DNA of 64,000 nt, taken from contig JAFCMP010000001.1 in the NCBI GenBank assembly GCA_017506865.1, positions 186,001 to 250,000 of the forward strand, read 5' to 3'. The notes beneath the pieces were generated by a model, which had not been told where the DNA came from, did not search any database, and saw only the letters and a program-made list of their open reading frames with translations. Each line of letters begins with the position of its first letter. The first letter of the stretch is position 1. A program made the position numbers and the translations under genes. Below are positions 11,407 to 25,100 of the stretch, piece after piece. Source of the stretch: Tribonema minus (lineage: Eukaryota > Sar > Xanthophyceae > Tribonematales > Tribonemataceae).

Positions 11407-12909
11407 ATGGCTGGGCTTTTGCTTAAATACAGCATGCTTCTCAGAATCACGTTCGGTGCGGAGATCTGGGCAAAACGGGTGCTGTTCAACTGTCCTGAAG
11501 ACGCTATATTGAACAAGGTCAAGGACGCCATCATTGAGACCATCCCGGCACTGCGTGAGCGCGAAGCGAGTGTATTGCAGATCACCTACAACATCAACCC
11601 AGCCACCAATGTAATTGTCAGTGACGGCGCAACGCTGACAGAGATTTTTCGCAGGGAAATGCTCAAGGTCGACGCGAACAAGCTTGCAGCCGACCAAGCA
11701 GGAAAAGGCCTGCACACATGGACCTATGCCTACGAGCTCCCATTGAACGCGTGCCTCGTGAGGATGTCTGCCAGCAGCAACGCTGGGAGTCAGCCCTCGA
11801 TCCTGCCCACTGCTGGTACGTACTGCTTAAGGGCACGAGAGCCCGGTGTTTCTTCCGAAGGTAGTACTTCCGTGCAAGCTTTGCGTGCTACATCCAAGAG
11901 TGAAAACAAGGCGACACACCTACAATATGGCATTTCCACAGCCACAAGTGGCATATAATAAAAGTACTTCCTAGTTGATTTACCTTGTGCTCGTTTCAAG
12001 CTTCCGACAACCAGCAAAATGTACGCAACTCGAGAACGCACTTTAGCATTCTGGGGCTTTGTGAGTGAAAACGGTTGCCAGCATGCAAAACGTGGAGCTT
12101 TTATGCAGTTGCGCAAAATGTGCTAGTGGTACAGTAGTACTTTGCCTGGACATGCCGCCTGGCTACTTCAATGAGGTTACAGGTGTCACAGCCTCCATGA
12201 TGTTGCAGTTGCCTCAGCCTTTGTGATGTGAATGGCCAGGTGCAGATGACTCTTCGCCCTTCTGCCCTATCAGTGATACATGGCATTGAAAGCAGGTGAC
12301 AGAAATTGTTCGTGGCCCAATTGGATAATCATGCATCGGTGGCCACAATGGTCCTGCTTGCGCCAGCTAGCGCGGATTGAGTGTCGTGCTCAGGTTGCAG
12401 TACGCTATACACATACATGTACATGAAGTGTGATATCCAATAGTCATGGGTGACTGTAGAGGTGAGTGCTGGCTCCCAACACATGTGTGTCGCATGAAAT
12501 ACTTACTGCGATTTCTTTGATTCGATTGCCTGTCACCTACTTACTAATGAAGCTGTTCCTGTCCTGCACATATGTGCTCGCACTGCAATGATGCATCACT
12601 GCATCCAATCAATCCGTATTGTTATTTACAGCAGATGAGAACCAGGCCGTTTTCAATGCTGCTTGTTCACAATGGGTCTCAGACACGGACACGGCAGTGC
12701 TGCCTTTTTCTGATCTCTTGCCCACCTTTTGACAATCTCCTGTTACAGGACCTACTGAAGCTGGTGCTGCTGCTACCAGTGAGACCGGCCGCCAGCCTGC
12801 TGAGACTTCAAACACCAGGAGCCATGACAACGGCGCTGGAGGTTTTGTACTGGTGTATGGTGCTATGGACGGTATTGCTGACGCCAAAGCTGACGCTGCT
12901 GACGTCTAA
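11407..12909 (+). CDS. Paralogue A: small protein with possible PB1-like domain
   Basis: Exons 11407-11815 and 12749-12909 encode 189 aa. The intron has donor GTACGT and acceptor TTACAG, phase 1. Residues 1-120 align with the gene at 13754: shared WAKR, DGAT.TEI.RR, VD..KL, GKGL.TW.Y.Y.LPL. Order and spacing (a strand with FG, a strand starting W-A-K-R, a helix, then LQITYN and VIVSDGATLTEIFR) recall PB1 or ubiquitin-like beta-grasp folds, where a basic Lys in strand 2 and an acidic turn before a S-D element mediate pairing. That is inference; no family is confidently recognised. The C-terminal exon is Ala/Gly/Asp-rich and ends DAADV. The intron carries the second copy of the dispersed repeat. 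Confidence 0.65.
11872..11966. repeat. Dispersed repeat, about 95 bp, copy 2
   Basis: Nearly identical to 3122-3216 and in the same orientation, ending ATAATAAAAGTAC. It sits about 57 nt into the intron of paralogue A. Sequences flanking the two copies are unrelated, as expected for an inserted element. Confidence 0.8.
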
Positions 12910-13753
12910 ATGACGTTCATGTGGTGGCAGCAGTGCTCAGTTTCTCAAGGGGGTTGAGTAGTGCAGTTGCAATTGTCAGTGGAGTCAGGATCCCGGCAGC
13001 TCATGCACGCCATTGCAGGATAACAAGATAGTGCTGTGCAACTAGGCAAAGATAAGCACAGAGGTGGGTGTTGGGAAGCAGCTGTGCGCGTCCACATTCT
13101 GCACATTTCTTGGGAAGGGGGGCGGGGCGGACGGGGCAGTGTGTGTCTAGACCAGTAAGCACGCATTAGTTTCGTGTATGTAATGGTCAATATAGCCGTG
13201 ATTCTGACGCATGCTCCCGTTGTTGACTTTTCTGACTGCAACCTTAATATGGGTTGATTTCTGAGAAATCTCAAAGAGCCCCACTAGCTCTTGTCATGTC
13301 GGTTGACTTTATAATACTTGGCAAGCAAACGAGTGCGCGCACCACCACATATGCACACGCCTCATCAGCACACACACGTACGCAGGCGGGGGCAAGGCAG
13401 CACGCAACAGAAACAGAGCAGTCGCCCAAACCTTGTGGAAGGCTGACAGCAGAAGGCGCAACGTAACAGTGGCTCCCTGCAAAGTGTGACTGAACATCAA
13501 TTGCAGGGCATGACTGAAAACACTTCAGGGCATGGGATCAAATGTTGCATTTAGCCTACTACGCGGCACCGCACCGGCGATCTGTTGTGAAGCCTACTTC
13601 AAACAATCAGAAAATCGTTTTTGGGGTGTACTTTGACGCACTGAGCCTCCTCGTTCTTGGAGGCAACTTGAACCTGCGGCAGAATAAACGTGGTTAAAAT
13701 GGCCCACAAGTCTTAAAGCAGAAGCAGCACACAGAAGCACACAGAACCACAGC
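12910..13753. other. Intergenic between the tandem paralogues
   Basis: This holds the 3' end of paralogue A and the promoter of paralogue B. No third paralogue copy or other conserved frame was found on either strand. Confidence 0.5.
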
Positions 13754-14488
13754 ATGGCGCAGTGGTGGTGCTACATGCTTCTTAAGGTAGAGTACCGTGG
13801 GACCGTCTGGGCGAAGCGCATAGATTTCACGCCCTGTGCGGAGGCCGAAGTGCTCTACAAAACTAAGGAGGCAGTGCGCGACCTCATTCCGAACCTGAGG
13901 AGGTGCGCCCTGAAGGACCTGCAGATCTCTTACCATGACGACGAGCTCGCAGCTAAAGTCAACATCTGCGACGGTGCGACGTTCACCGAAATCTACCGCA
14001 GGGCTGTGGTGGAAGTGGACACCGTCAAGTTGAGGGCACAAGTGGTGGGCAAAGGGTTGGATACGTGGGTCTACAGCTACGACCTGCCGCTGCACGTGGC
14101 CGTCGTGCGGGAGGCCGCGAGTAATAGCGCAGAGGCTTACGCAACATCGGCTGATGCAGGTGCGTGACGTGATCACATTTATTCTGATCCAGCTGTGGCT
14201 GGTGGTGTTGTTGTCAAGCCTTGTGCTCGCGAGTGCTGCTCTAAGAGGTACTCGTGCTTACGCGTGTCCCACTCTATCTGTTTGCACACCCGCATGGTGG
14301 AAGGCCATCGCCGCAAGACTGTTGAGTGTGGTGTGTACGTGACTTCTGCATTCCTTGCTGCAGGCTATGCAACTTCCATGCAGGTGGACAGTGCGGATGT
14401 GGAACCACATTTCAGCAAGGAGGAGCAGCAGCAAGATGGTAGCGAAACTGGGAGCGCCAGCAGCTTTGAGGTCGTCAACAGTGCATAA
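13754..14488 (+). CDS. Paralogue B: small protein with possible PB1-like domain
   Basis: Exons 13754-14159 and 14364-14488 encode 176 aa; donor GTGCGT, acceptor GCTGCAG, phase 1, the same position and phase as in paralogue A, which supports both models. The first 120 residues share with A a strand pair ending WAKR, the LQISY segment followed by acidic DDE, NICDGATFTEIYRR, GKGLDTWVYSYDLPL. The C-terminal exon is acidic and Ser/Gln-rich (SKEEQQQDGSETGSASS) and unrelated in sequence to that of A. Conserved N-terminal fold plus free-evolving tail suggests an interaction module. It could be lineage-specific. No targeting peptide or membrane segment is visible. Confidence 0.65.
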
Positions 14489-16170
14489 GTGGGGCTTGTA
14501 CAGCTGCGTGTGATGTCGGCCCATCGAAGGATAAATGGCAGCGGAAGGCTTTTGGCCCAGGACGATGTGAATATCTGAGCATACTGCAGTGCAGAGCGTG
14601 CTGAAGACTACACACGACAAACTTCAATTTGCATGCGCAGGTGACCTTGAGCACTGCAACCAATGCTGCATGTTACTTGCAATACCTGCGCGTATGAGTG
14701 CGGCAAAGAGATGATAATAAAAACAGCATCAGCTTTGCTGCATCCATCAGAAAGATTACCTCAGACATGCTTGCCTGCTTGCCGTGATGAGTAGCTAGCG
14801 CGGCCAGGTGCAATGCATGACGCATTACCTGTTGCATAATCTGTGGCAGACTGCCACACCAAATGTGCTGCTGCAGTACTCAATCAGCAGGAGAGCCACA
14901 CCCATGCACCCACGCCTCGGATAACAATTGAGTGTGTGGCTACACATAGGCGACAGTGAGAGGGGAGCGCCAGCTCAAAAGGAGGCGGCGCATTCAACCT
15001 CCTGCTGTCGTCGCGCGACTGGTCATGCTAGTTCCTCTAGTTTGGGTGGCTTGGATGGCATCGGAGGTGATGAGCATCGCAATCCTTACAATGGAATCGT
15101 CAACGATTTCGTTGCGCTGATGCTGTACAAATAGAGCATGTATGTGTCTCATGGCAGAAAAGCTTCTGCTACATGCAGCCTGCCTGCAGCAACAGAGCTG
15201 ATCCACGCATGCTCTTGAAGGTCATCCCTAATGCTAGCGGCGATGATCTCTAGCTGCAGCACACATGTGCATCTGAAACTGCTTAGTACAGTTTGCCCAC
15301 ATCAGGCAGTCAGCTCGCTGCGCTGGGCAATGCACAACATATGCAAGTGCAAACCGCCAACACTTTCATGTTCAGCCAAAGCTGTATGGCAGCCGTTAAG
15401 CAATTGTGCACGCAGGGGCTGACAGGCCCCATACCCTTGTTGAACTCCAGTGCTAACAGCAAAGCAGAATTGGCGTCAGTATGACTCGGTCTTAAACCAT
15501 GGTCATAAACCACAAGGTTCACTATGAACACAAAGACAAATTGGTAGTGGCGACCCCAACACGATGGCCTCATGAATAGCACTTTAGCGCAGGTTGACCT
15601 GTGCCATTTCATGTCATGTCACAGCAGCACATGCAAGCATGCAGATGACCTTTCAGATGTGCCATGCAATGTAACGTAATGTGGCAACGCAAGTGCAAGC
15701 ATGCTGATATAATCATGCAACGCCCAGTGGAGGACTCATTGGCTGTAGAGCGGCAGACACCGCTGCACACACCTCACTTCAGGCACCCTTTCGATTGACG
15801 CAGTGGAGAGTAGGAAGCAGCACACCACATGTGCACATGCCAGACTCCGGACCACAGATGTCTTTGCTACCTGATGGAGCAGAACCCACAGGCACAAGAC
15901 GCCCCCCCGTTGCGTCTGTGCCGTGATGCTCATGTCCACAGTAAAACGCGCTTTGGCGCAGCTGTGTGGAGGTAAGCCGTGCCGCAGCTGCTGCGCTGCC
16001 TTGGCCACAGTCTCTGTTGACCTTGAAGCGATCAAGTGCCTGCTGAGCGCAGGATGAGCAGTGCTGCAGCAGCAGGCGCTGCTGTGTACCGCCGCTGCAT
16101 TTGCTGTGTGGCTGCTGCTGCTGCTGCTGCTGCTACTGTTGCTGGTGGTGCTGGTGCATGCGCTGCTGCG
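14489..16170. other. Convergent intergenic region
   Basis: It lies between the 3' ends of paralogue B and the M1 aminopeptidase gene. It contains a CTG-rich run near its right end (16113-16160) and no frame with conserved features. Confidence 0.5.
16113..16160. repeat. Imperfect CTG trinucleotide run in the aminopeptidase 3' UTR
   Basis: Runs of CTG with CTA, TTG and GTG interruptions. On the aminopeptidase mRNA strand this is a CAG/CAA run a few nt after the stop codon at 16171. Confidence 0.75.
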
Positions 16171-19100
16171 CTACAGCTCGAGTGAGTCCCAGAAGGACTT
16201 GTCCGCGAGAGGAGATGTGGTCATGCGCTGCAGGAAAGTGGCGTTGATTCGGATGCCCTCCAGCACCTGAGAAATCTGTCAGCGGAGAAAACATGCGCCA
16301 GAGACAAACACACCAGGGGTCACGACCCAGGCAGTCAATTGTGCATGGGGACTGCGATGCAGCACGTGAGGGAAGTACTTGCTTGCTTGCAGTTCATGTG
16401 AGCTTGCATACCTACTTGCTGCTTCAAAAATTGTGCAGGAAATGTGTTGCTTCCAAGCATCAAACTTAATTCCAAAGTCTCTCTGAGTAAAGCAAATGAA
16501 GTGCTGTACTCTACGTATTTGTTGATGTGCAGCAATACCTTAACAGGTGCGTACACACACCTATACAGCCTTGCACACCTTAAGCATGCTGCGGTGGTGT
16601 CAGACTTTACCAGCATTGAACAAGTTTGAAGCACAGAACTGGCAGGTGCGCACCACTTTGCATGAGACAAGGGACCATGTGGCAGCTAACTGACTCTACC
16701 ATGTGCAGGCCAAGCTTATGGTGGTCTTGGTGGCCGACTCTGTGGGCAGAGAGCAACGTGTGTGATTTATTCGCTGTATATATGGGCACATGCTCAGCTA
16801 TAAAAGTGGCCGCTTCCCCTACGCTATTTGCACATTGCAGTTAAGAGGCAGCACGAACCTAAAGTGCTCTTGCGTGTTTGCACTTGAGCCCAGCTCCCCA
16901 TCACGCGTGACACCCCTCAGAGGGAGGCGCCGTTGGGAGGTGATTACACGAACCTCACGTCCTCTTGCACGTCATGCACATGGAGCCCCACGTGCACCTG
17001 CGTAGGCACTTCGTCCACTGACCTTGCGCGCGTTGCTGGGCAGGGGGTGGTCCTTGAAGAACTGCTCCACCTCCGCCGCCTTGTCGTGGTCGCAGAACCC
17101 CCCGCTGCTGTACAGAATCACTGCGTCCATGAGCGAGGGGCTGGCCTTGCCCAGCATGCCGCGCAGACGCTCAAAGTTGTCTTTGAAGAAGGCCCACGCG
17201 AGGTCCTGGCCCAGCTTGCCGCTGCCGGCGACGGAGTTGATGGGGTAGAAGAAGTCCTGCAGCTTGACCTGCGGCGGCGCACAGCAGCAGATGTAACAGA
17301 TGTAACAGTCGTAACAGTTATGTGTTGCCGTACTGAAACTGGAGTTGCATTTGTCAGGTGTTGTAGTCAGCACGCCGCGCAAGCCCTTGAAGCACGAAAC
17401 GCGCATGCAATGACCCCCAGCATCGAGATGCAGTGGCAACATAGCACACAATGCATAGATTCGGCGACGCCAGCTCTACTCTGAGCAACACATAATTGTG
17501 AGGGCTCGAGGTGGAGCGGACCGAGCCGGTTGCAATCATCTCAGAGACTGCTGCAGGTGGTACATAGTATGTTCCTCTTAGTGCACAGCGCAAATGGTCT
17601 GCATAACATGCCATGACACGTGCATGCCACAAGGCCGAGGCCTATACCCTGTTCGCACACACCACAATTTGCAATGTCACGCCGTTCAGTATGGGTGATT
17701 GTGGCTGACCAGTGTAAGACTCAATGCGTACCTCAGTCACAGCCCATTCCATGACGCGCTTCTTAAGCTCCGCAGAGTTGGCAGCGCCGATTGCTGCGTA
17801 CACCTGTAATGCAGTGCAACATACACACACCCCATTACTCATGCATCTTTACAGCAGAGCTAGTCATTGGCTTTGATCAAGATGAATTATTTGGCTGTAT
17901 CATTTCTTTTCTGACCCTAATGCCGTCCTTTCAGCACCAGAATTGACTGCATCCGAGAGCGCTGGTGGAATGGAGGTAGCCGAAGTCGTGACGATGCAGC
18001 AGTTTTGTAGCAACATGGTATAGAGACGTGAAAGCAGTAACAATGAGTGTCCCGATCAGCTTGAGTGTCCTGATCATTCCGCTCAACAACCTGCAAAAAA
18101 AAAACATTTGAACCACAAACCTCGACAGTGGATACGAGCTTTTCGGATGCGCTGCAGGGTCAAAGAAGACCGGGCAACCATTTCGAATCGAAGTGCAACA
18201 AAGCACAAAACCCACGACAGAGTCCAACTTTCAGAGCTCGCAGATGCTCCTACAAAGTGTGGCGGTGTCTAGTCTGATACTTCCGCATCAACATGCTTCC
18301 AAGTAAAGACAAACTGACAGCATACGAGCGCATCCTACACTGGGTTGGGAACAGGAGACAGTCCAAAGTAGCAGTCATGTCCAGCACCAGCTGTGACATA
18401 GCAGATACTGCACGTGTTTCAAATGCACTGTTGTTGGCGTGCATCTGTGGGGGAACAGCAACAGACATCAAGGCAGGGTAGGTATGGTATTGTGCGTACT
18501 TCAAGTACATGCAGTGACTCGCCTGCTTCTTCTGCGCAATGTCGTCCGTCCTGTTGAGGATGGCCATGACCTGATCAAACTCTGCTGTCCCGCCGGACTT
18601 GAGGATGATCTGAGAGGCAAGTAGCAGTGGTAAAACTCAAAGGCATCAGGAATCCGCTCCTCAGGTGCAGTGGCAACAGATGCAAGCAACCAATACTTGC
18701 TGACGACCTGTACTTCTAGTAGGAAGTGGATTTCGGACATAGAAAAGAACAACAAGGTGCTGCACATGTACGGATCAACGACGGTGCGTCACACAATCAT
18801 TTGAAGTACTCGTCCCGTTCCCGCATCACTGTCCCTTCACAGTTGGAAAAGGGGAGTCAGCTCCAGATCACACACAGCGTGATGGAAGGCCGGACAGAAG
18901 GAGTATGTTTGGAGGGCAGCATGCATTAGGGTTTTCTCAGTGCACACTTTGTGTGTCCAAATATACTGAGGCTCACGATTGTGTCTATGTGCGAGCATAC
19001 TCGGGACGTGCAGCCACCACAAGATGCCAGTACCGTCCTGCTTGAAAAATGCATGCAGCGACCACATCTGGTGCACAAGGAGCGGCACTTCATGGAGCCA

Positions 19101-22100
19101 ACCGATCAACCTTGACAACCATCATGAAGCCTCATGTGTCCTTTGATGCTGGACCTCATGACTCCCAGCCAACAACTCCTTCTCATGGGTCCCGTCTCAC
19201 TAGCATCATCAAGTAAAACAGCATCACTGAACTGCACAACCTTACACACGCGACGACCACGAACCTGGTACACGGGGGCGGCGTACTCAGAGGGCAGCGA
19301 ACCGGCCTCAGGGTCCTCGCAGTGCCCCGTGAACCGCCGCTTGGCCTCCTCCTGAACTGCAGGTGTATCCCACGCAAACCTGCCCAGCAGGCGGATCATG
19401 GTGCCCCTGAGCAGTTTGCTCAGGTGTCCATCATCCGGCTTGGGGTCCCAGCCGATGGAGGCTGCGCAGGGCGCGATGAGCTTTGCTGCCATGGCCTTGA
19501 AGGGCTGCTGCAGCGCTGCGTTGTCCTGGAGGACCTTGTCCAGGCCCACCAGAATCATTTCCAGGGACTCCCACCTGTGGATTGAACGAATGGGTGGATG
19601 AATGAATGGATGAATGAATGAACGAATCAATGAACGCCTCGCGAGTTGTCCAGGCCGACCACAATCATTTCCAGCGACTCTTACCTGTGAATGGAACAAA
19701 TGAACGATTGAATGGGTGAATGAATGAACGCCTCTTACCATCTTGATTTAGAAGAATACGGCAGCAGTACCAGTGCCATCAGTGATAGCAAGGGGGGTAG
19801 AGTGCAGGTTGCGTGGTGCATGCCCCATTCAGTCCGTAGCGCTGACTGCTGCGTCATCCTGAAATCCCCAGCACCCCATGGAGTGCTTTGACGCGCCAAG
19901 TATGCTCATACTGTTCATATACTGTTCATGCTCATACTGCATGACCAATGTTGAAATAGTACACTGTAGTAGAAGTATACTGTGCTTGCGCATGACACCT
20001 TGACCAGCTACAACTGGCGCCTGTACAACACAAGCACCACGCAGCAATGCTCTAGCACCATCTGCATCGCCTCATGCATGTCTGCCACCGCCTACGTGGC
20101 CTACGCACACAACGGCTCATCAAGGCAATACTCATAGTGCAGTTCAGGGCGTCTCTCTTCATCCACTCGTGCATTGCTTGAGAGCACCCTGTCGGTGGCG
20201 ACACATTCGCTATGTCACCGACTTGCAGCATAAGCGCAGTACTCACACTGTGGTGTTGTCCTCCTGGCTGTATGCGGGCAGCAGTGCTACCAACTGCTCC
20301 ACACCCATCTTGCCGGCCTTAGTGAGAGCATATGCATCGCTCATCATTCCTACCCTGTCCTCCGCTGGTAGCGCCTGCATCACGATCGCAAAAAAGTCAG
20401 GGTTGAGGAGAGACAAAAAGAACGTGTCTTGTGCTAAACACAGATTCAACACCGCAATGATCATTGAGCAATGCAGCAAAGGTAAGTGTAGTGCCGTGCT
20501 CTTACTTTAACATTGAGGTAATGCTCTGGCACAAGCGCATGCATCATGCTGTGATGCCTGCCTGGTTAGAAGGTGGCGAATGCATCATTGCGACGATAAG
20601 CATGCGCACAGCAACCGCAAGAGTGGAGTGTCGCAATGGCCATCAACGACGATGGCAGTTTTTGGGAGGCAACAGCATTCGCGTGCTGCCGCATGCATGA
20701 AGACACTCGGCATCTGAGATACAGTGGCCACTTCAATCACTTGTGATTGCATGTTTGGTGTTGTCAGCGGAGAGCACCTGCACTGTGATCGCAGCATCAA
20801 GTTGCTCACTTGTGCGTCGCACACAAAATGTAGTTGCTGCATGGTCAACAATACCTCAAGACACGCTCCCTTGTGCTCTGCTAGTTGGCGGTTTATGGTG
20901 TGTGGCCAAATGATACCTCGGGACAACGACAGGCTTGCCAACATGCACAAATACGCACAAACACGCGACTAGCGGCATTGAGTGCGTACGCATATACTTG
21001 TGAATTCACACTTGAATTCACACATCCGCACTGGTGCTGTACCGCTCTTGTTGCAAGGTGACGCACCTAATATCTGAGGGTTAGTAGGGTTAGGGTTAGG
21101 GTTAGCCACCTTTGATTTGATGGCCTTGGTCAGTGCGCTGAGCATGCCATCCGTGTAGGCCACGCGCATGAGGGTGTGCTGCCCGGCGTTCAGCTTGACC
21201 CACTCGCTGCAGCAGCGGCACACAACGCACACACCCACGCAACGCAAACACACCAAGGCAGGAAGATAATCGTTTTTACAGGGGTGCTGTAACGCCAATG
21301 GGAATGCAGATTGCCAAGTGCGGTACCAGCCCGTTGCTATCACCACCGAGAGGTGCTGTTCACCACTTCGTTGGCTGAAGCCTGTGCATTATGAATGCAA
21401 CAGTCAGCCAAGCTGATGAGACGTCCAGAACACACGCGCCACGCAGAGCATACGATAAGCACGTAATGGCGTGGCAGGCTGAAAAAGTCTACAATGCCAA
21501 GCCTTGTATGCAAAGGTCATGGGCGTCAAAGATGCTGCACTGGTGCGTCTCCCGTGCTGTGGCGGCGCTGCCTTGTCGACAAACTTCAACAGTTTCTTGA
21601 AGTACATGCATGCGACGCCTGAGCATCTCTCTCTATGCAGTGCTGCACAGCCAGCAGGTGCGCTTTTCCAACTTGAACTGCAGATCTCGTAAACACACAT
21701 ACACACACATTTTCTCAGCATCAGCGCAGTTCCTCACGCACCTTTCGGAGTCGAGTGGCACCTTGAGCGTGTGCGTCTTGCCCTCCATGAGCTCCACCTC
21801 CGAGGCCTTCACGCCCTTGGTGCTGTACACCAACGGTATGGTCCACAGCTTGGCCTCATCACCGGCGTCGCTGCCGTCGGCCAAGAACCACGACTGCTCT
21901 AGCGTGAGTGCCAGGGACTTGTCGGCGGCGCTGTAGGTGGCCTCGGTGACCTTGACAACGGGGTGTCCCATCTGCTCTGTCCATGACGACATGATTTTGC
22001 CCACGGGCTTGCCGCTGACCTCCTCCCATGCGCTCCTGCGCGATCATGAATTGATGTGAAAGTGTGAATGCCGTGCGCTAGAGCACAGATGTCAGTGTGC

Positions 22101-25100
22101 ACGGTTGCGTCAAGATTTGTGACCTTGACCTCGGAATTGACCAAAGCGTCACATCTGCTCAGTTGTCGAGCATGACCTTGACCACGTGAATGCAGCATGA
22201 ACTTGCATTGTTACAAAAGCGATTGAAGCTCTGCATTGCGACTTTTGACCACTGAGTAAACTTGTCAGCTTCATCATTGGCTCATTTCTGAGGATGGTCA
22301 GCACATGTACTTCAACAACCACAACAACCTCTAAACTTGTGTGCAGAGATATTGACAGCAGCATTTTGACACAAGCACAAGCGTCTACTTTTGTGCTTTA
22401 CTCGGCTTGCTCAAATCAATCCCCCTGTACACGTATGGAGGTTGCTGTCCTGGAAGAGGCACTTCCTTGACAGTTACAACCTTGGCAAGGCAGGAATGCC
22501 CAATTTACAAACAACAAAGTGACCCTTCATCCATGCATCAAGTACTGTTGAGTTATTGCTGCATTGCCATCAGTTGCACGAAGGATGCACTGCACGTGAT
22601 CGCAACCAGTGAAAGTGCACACGCACGCTACAGCATATGCCATTGGCAAGATCAGCAAGTGTACGTCGTTGGCTTGACACAAGCAACCAGCGCATGCACT
22701 CGCATAAATGTCTTCAGTGACACGTTCACTCAGTCAGCAGAAGCGTACATTCCACAACAGTTTTGCAGGCAAACCCCATTAAATGTATGCTAACACACCT
22801 ATATACCTGCTTCTTTGGCACTCACCACAGGTGAAACGTCTCCGTGTTGGCATACTTGTGCCTGTTCATGTAGACCTGCAGGCCCTCTTTGAACTTGTCG
22901 GCGCCAATGACAGAGTGCAGCATGCGCACCACGCACGCGCCCTTGCAGTAGCTGATGGCGTCAAACACCTGCGTTGTCCCAGAAAGAGCACGTGCATCAG
23001 GCATGCATCAAGTTAATTCAGGATATTATACTATCACCGTCCATGCTGGGGGCCTTGTCACGGCAAGCGGTGGCATGTACTTGCAGTGAAGCATGTCTGT
23101 TCATGTCAATCTGCTATGTTATGCTAACTGAGCCACAGGGCTTGACTGTGAGAATTGCATTAGGCGACGGAGCACACACGCACCACCAGCACTTGATGGC
23201 ATCACATATCTGAGCAAGCAACAGAGCGCTGTGGTATACATTATCAGAAAGTATCGTCCGCTCACCAGTCCTGGCCCTGGAGCACCCGTTATGCATTGAG
23301 CTGCAAGGGGCGACAGTACTCTGCTGCATAGAGCCCCAGTGGGTACTGATTGACGTTAAGAGCACAGGCTAACGCTGGCCTGCATTTGCACTTTGCGAGT
23401 TTGTCACGGCAATGCCAGCTGACTCGCTACGCATAAGCGGCACTTTTATCGGAGATGATGTTGGTGCTACCTCCACACAAAGCCTGATCATCAGAGTACT
23501 GGTGGACTCCGTGTTCTTCGCTTGCGCTTGAGCACGCCCCTCCTCATCCGCAAGCCATGTTTTGATGGATCCTTGAGCAACGATACGCGCATACAACAGC
23601 ATACAGTTGTTTGAAACTTGACTGCAGCAATCTGAATGCGATCTTGACTGCTGGACTGCGCATGTACTTCTAGAAAGTCACCAACTCAAGCTCCTGTTTC
23701 AACTTCTCCGCGTGTGAGATGGTATGAGAGCCCATAGGTGACCACGTGAGCGTATCTGCACTGAATGCAATGGCCTGACCCAACCAGCTGGTGCTACTCC
23801 CAACAGCACTGATCATGATTAGAAACTATGAAATTTCCGTGACAGCAACCACTCAAGACAATTGGTGCTACAAAAGTATCATCAAGAACTATGAACAATT
23901 GGTGCTACAACAATAAAGCTCATCAAGAACTATGACCAAGACAATTGGTGCTACAACAATGACGCTCATCAAGAACTATGAACTTTCAGAGCGATCAGTC
24001 AAGAACATCAAGCGCACACCCCATGCGCAATGTACCTGCTCGACCTCCTCCGCATGCGCGATGGGCACTTGTATGGGGTGCGAGGTCTTGAGGGAGTCCA
24101 GGCGCAATGCTGCGGCCTGGTCATCCGTAGTGAACTGCTCCCACATGGCCCATGAGGGGAATAGCGCATCCGCCGCAAAGGTCTGGGTCCAGCTGGCAAA
24201 ACCTGGAGTCATGGATGGGAAAAAGGCACCGAGATTACTAGGAGCACGGAGTGGGGTGGGGAGGGGGAGGTGTGTTGCAACCGTCGCGTTACGGGTTCAA
24301 ACAGGCCAGTGCCAGGCAAAACCGCGTAGGTGTATGTATACCTGCAGCACTGCCGGTCTCGTTCACTCTCAAGCAACGTGCAAACACTTGCCAATCAAAA
24401 CAAAGCTTGTGGCATGTGCACCTGACACGTTGTTGGACGTGGCAAATGGTAGTACAACGTTGCATGTCATCAGAAAAAAAAAGTGTGACTAAGAGCTGGC
24501 CAGCGCTGAAGCTTCGGCGCAGCTTTGAGGCGCAGCTTTGAGGCGGGCAGAAAAGCTGCGCATGTCTTCCTGCATTCAGGTTCCAAGGCCTGCATTTAAT
24601 CTCTAACCCTCAGGGCATGATCATGGTGCACTCTGCATGCATGCTCCTGTGGAATAAAAAGGTCAGCAGGACACAAGATGGCCAAAGCCATGACAAGCAG
24701 TCCTAGTCTAGCCCATCGGGCCGGTATTCACAATCAGGTCAATCCCTGACATATGCAAGATTGATGCGACTGGCGATAGCGTCTGTGGGCCATTGCACTC
24801 ACACTCTATGAATGAAAAACCCCAAGGTCTGTGTGCAGCTGGCGGTAAAATCATTCACCACACACCACGCACCTTCATTGAGCCACAGGTCGTCCCACCA
24901 GTTCATGGTCACCAGGTTGCCTGCGCATGCAAGGACAATCGGGCAGCTGAGGCATGATATTTCTGGCATGAGGTGACTGAGTCAAGCCCAGTTGTATTGC
25001 CTATGCAGCTGACCATCTCAATAGCAGGTTCAAGAGCAACCAGAGGCAAAGAGCGCTTAGCGAGTTGCCGTACCCACTGGCATCACCAAATGACATGGCA

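Noticed and set aside
23830..23992. Minisatellite considered as a CRISPR array
   Set aside because: Units are imperfect direct repeats without unique spacers, in a eukaryotic intron.
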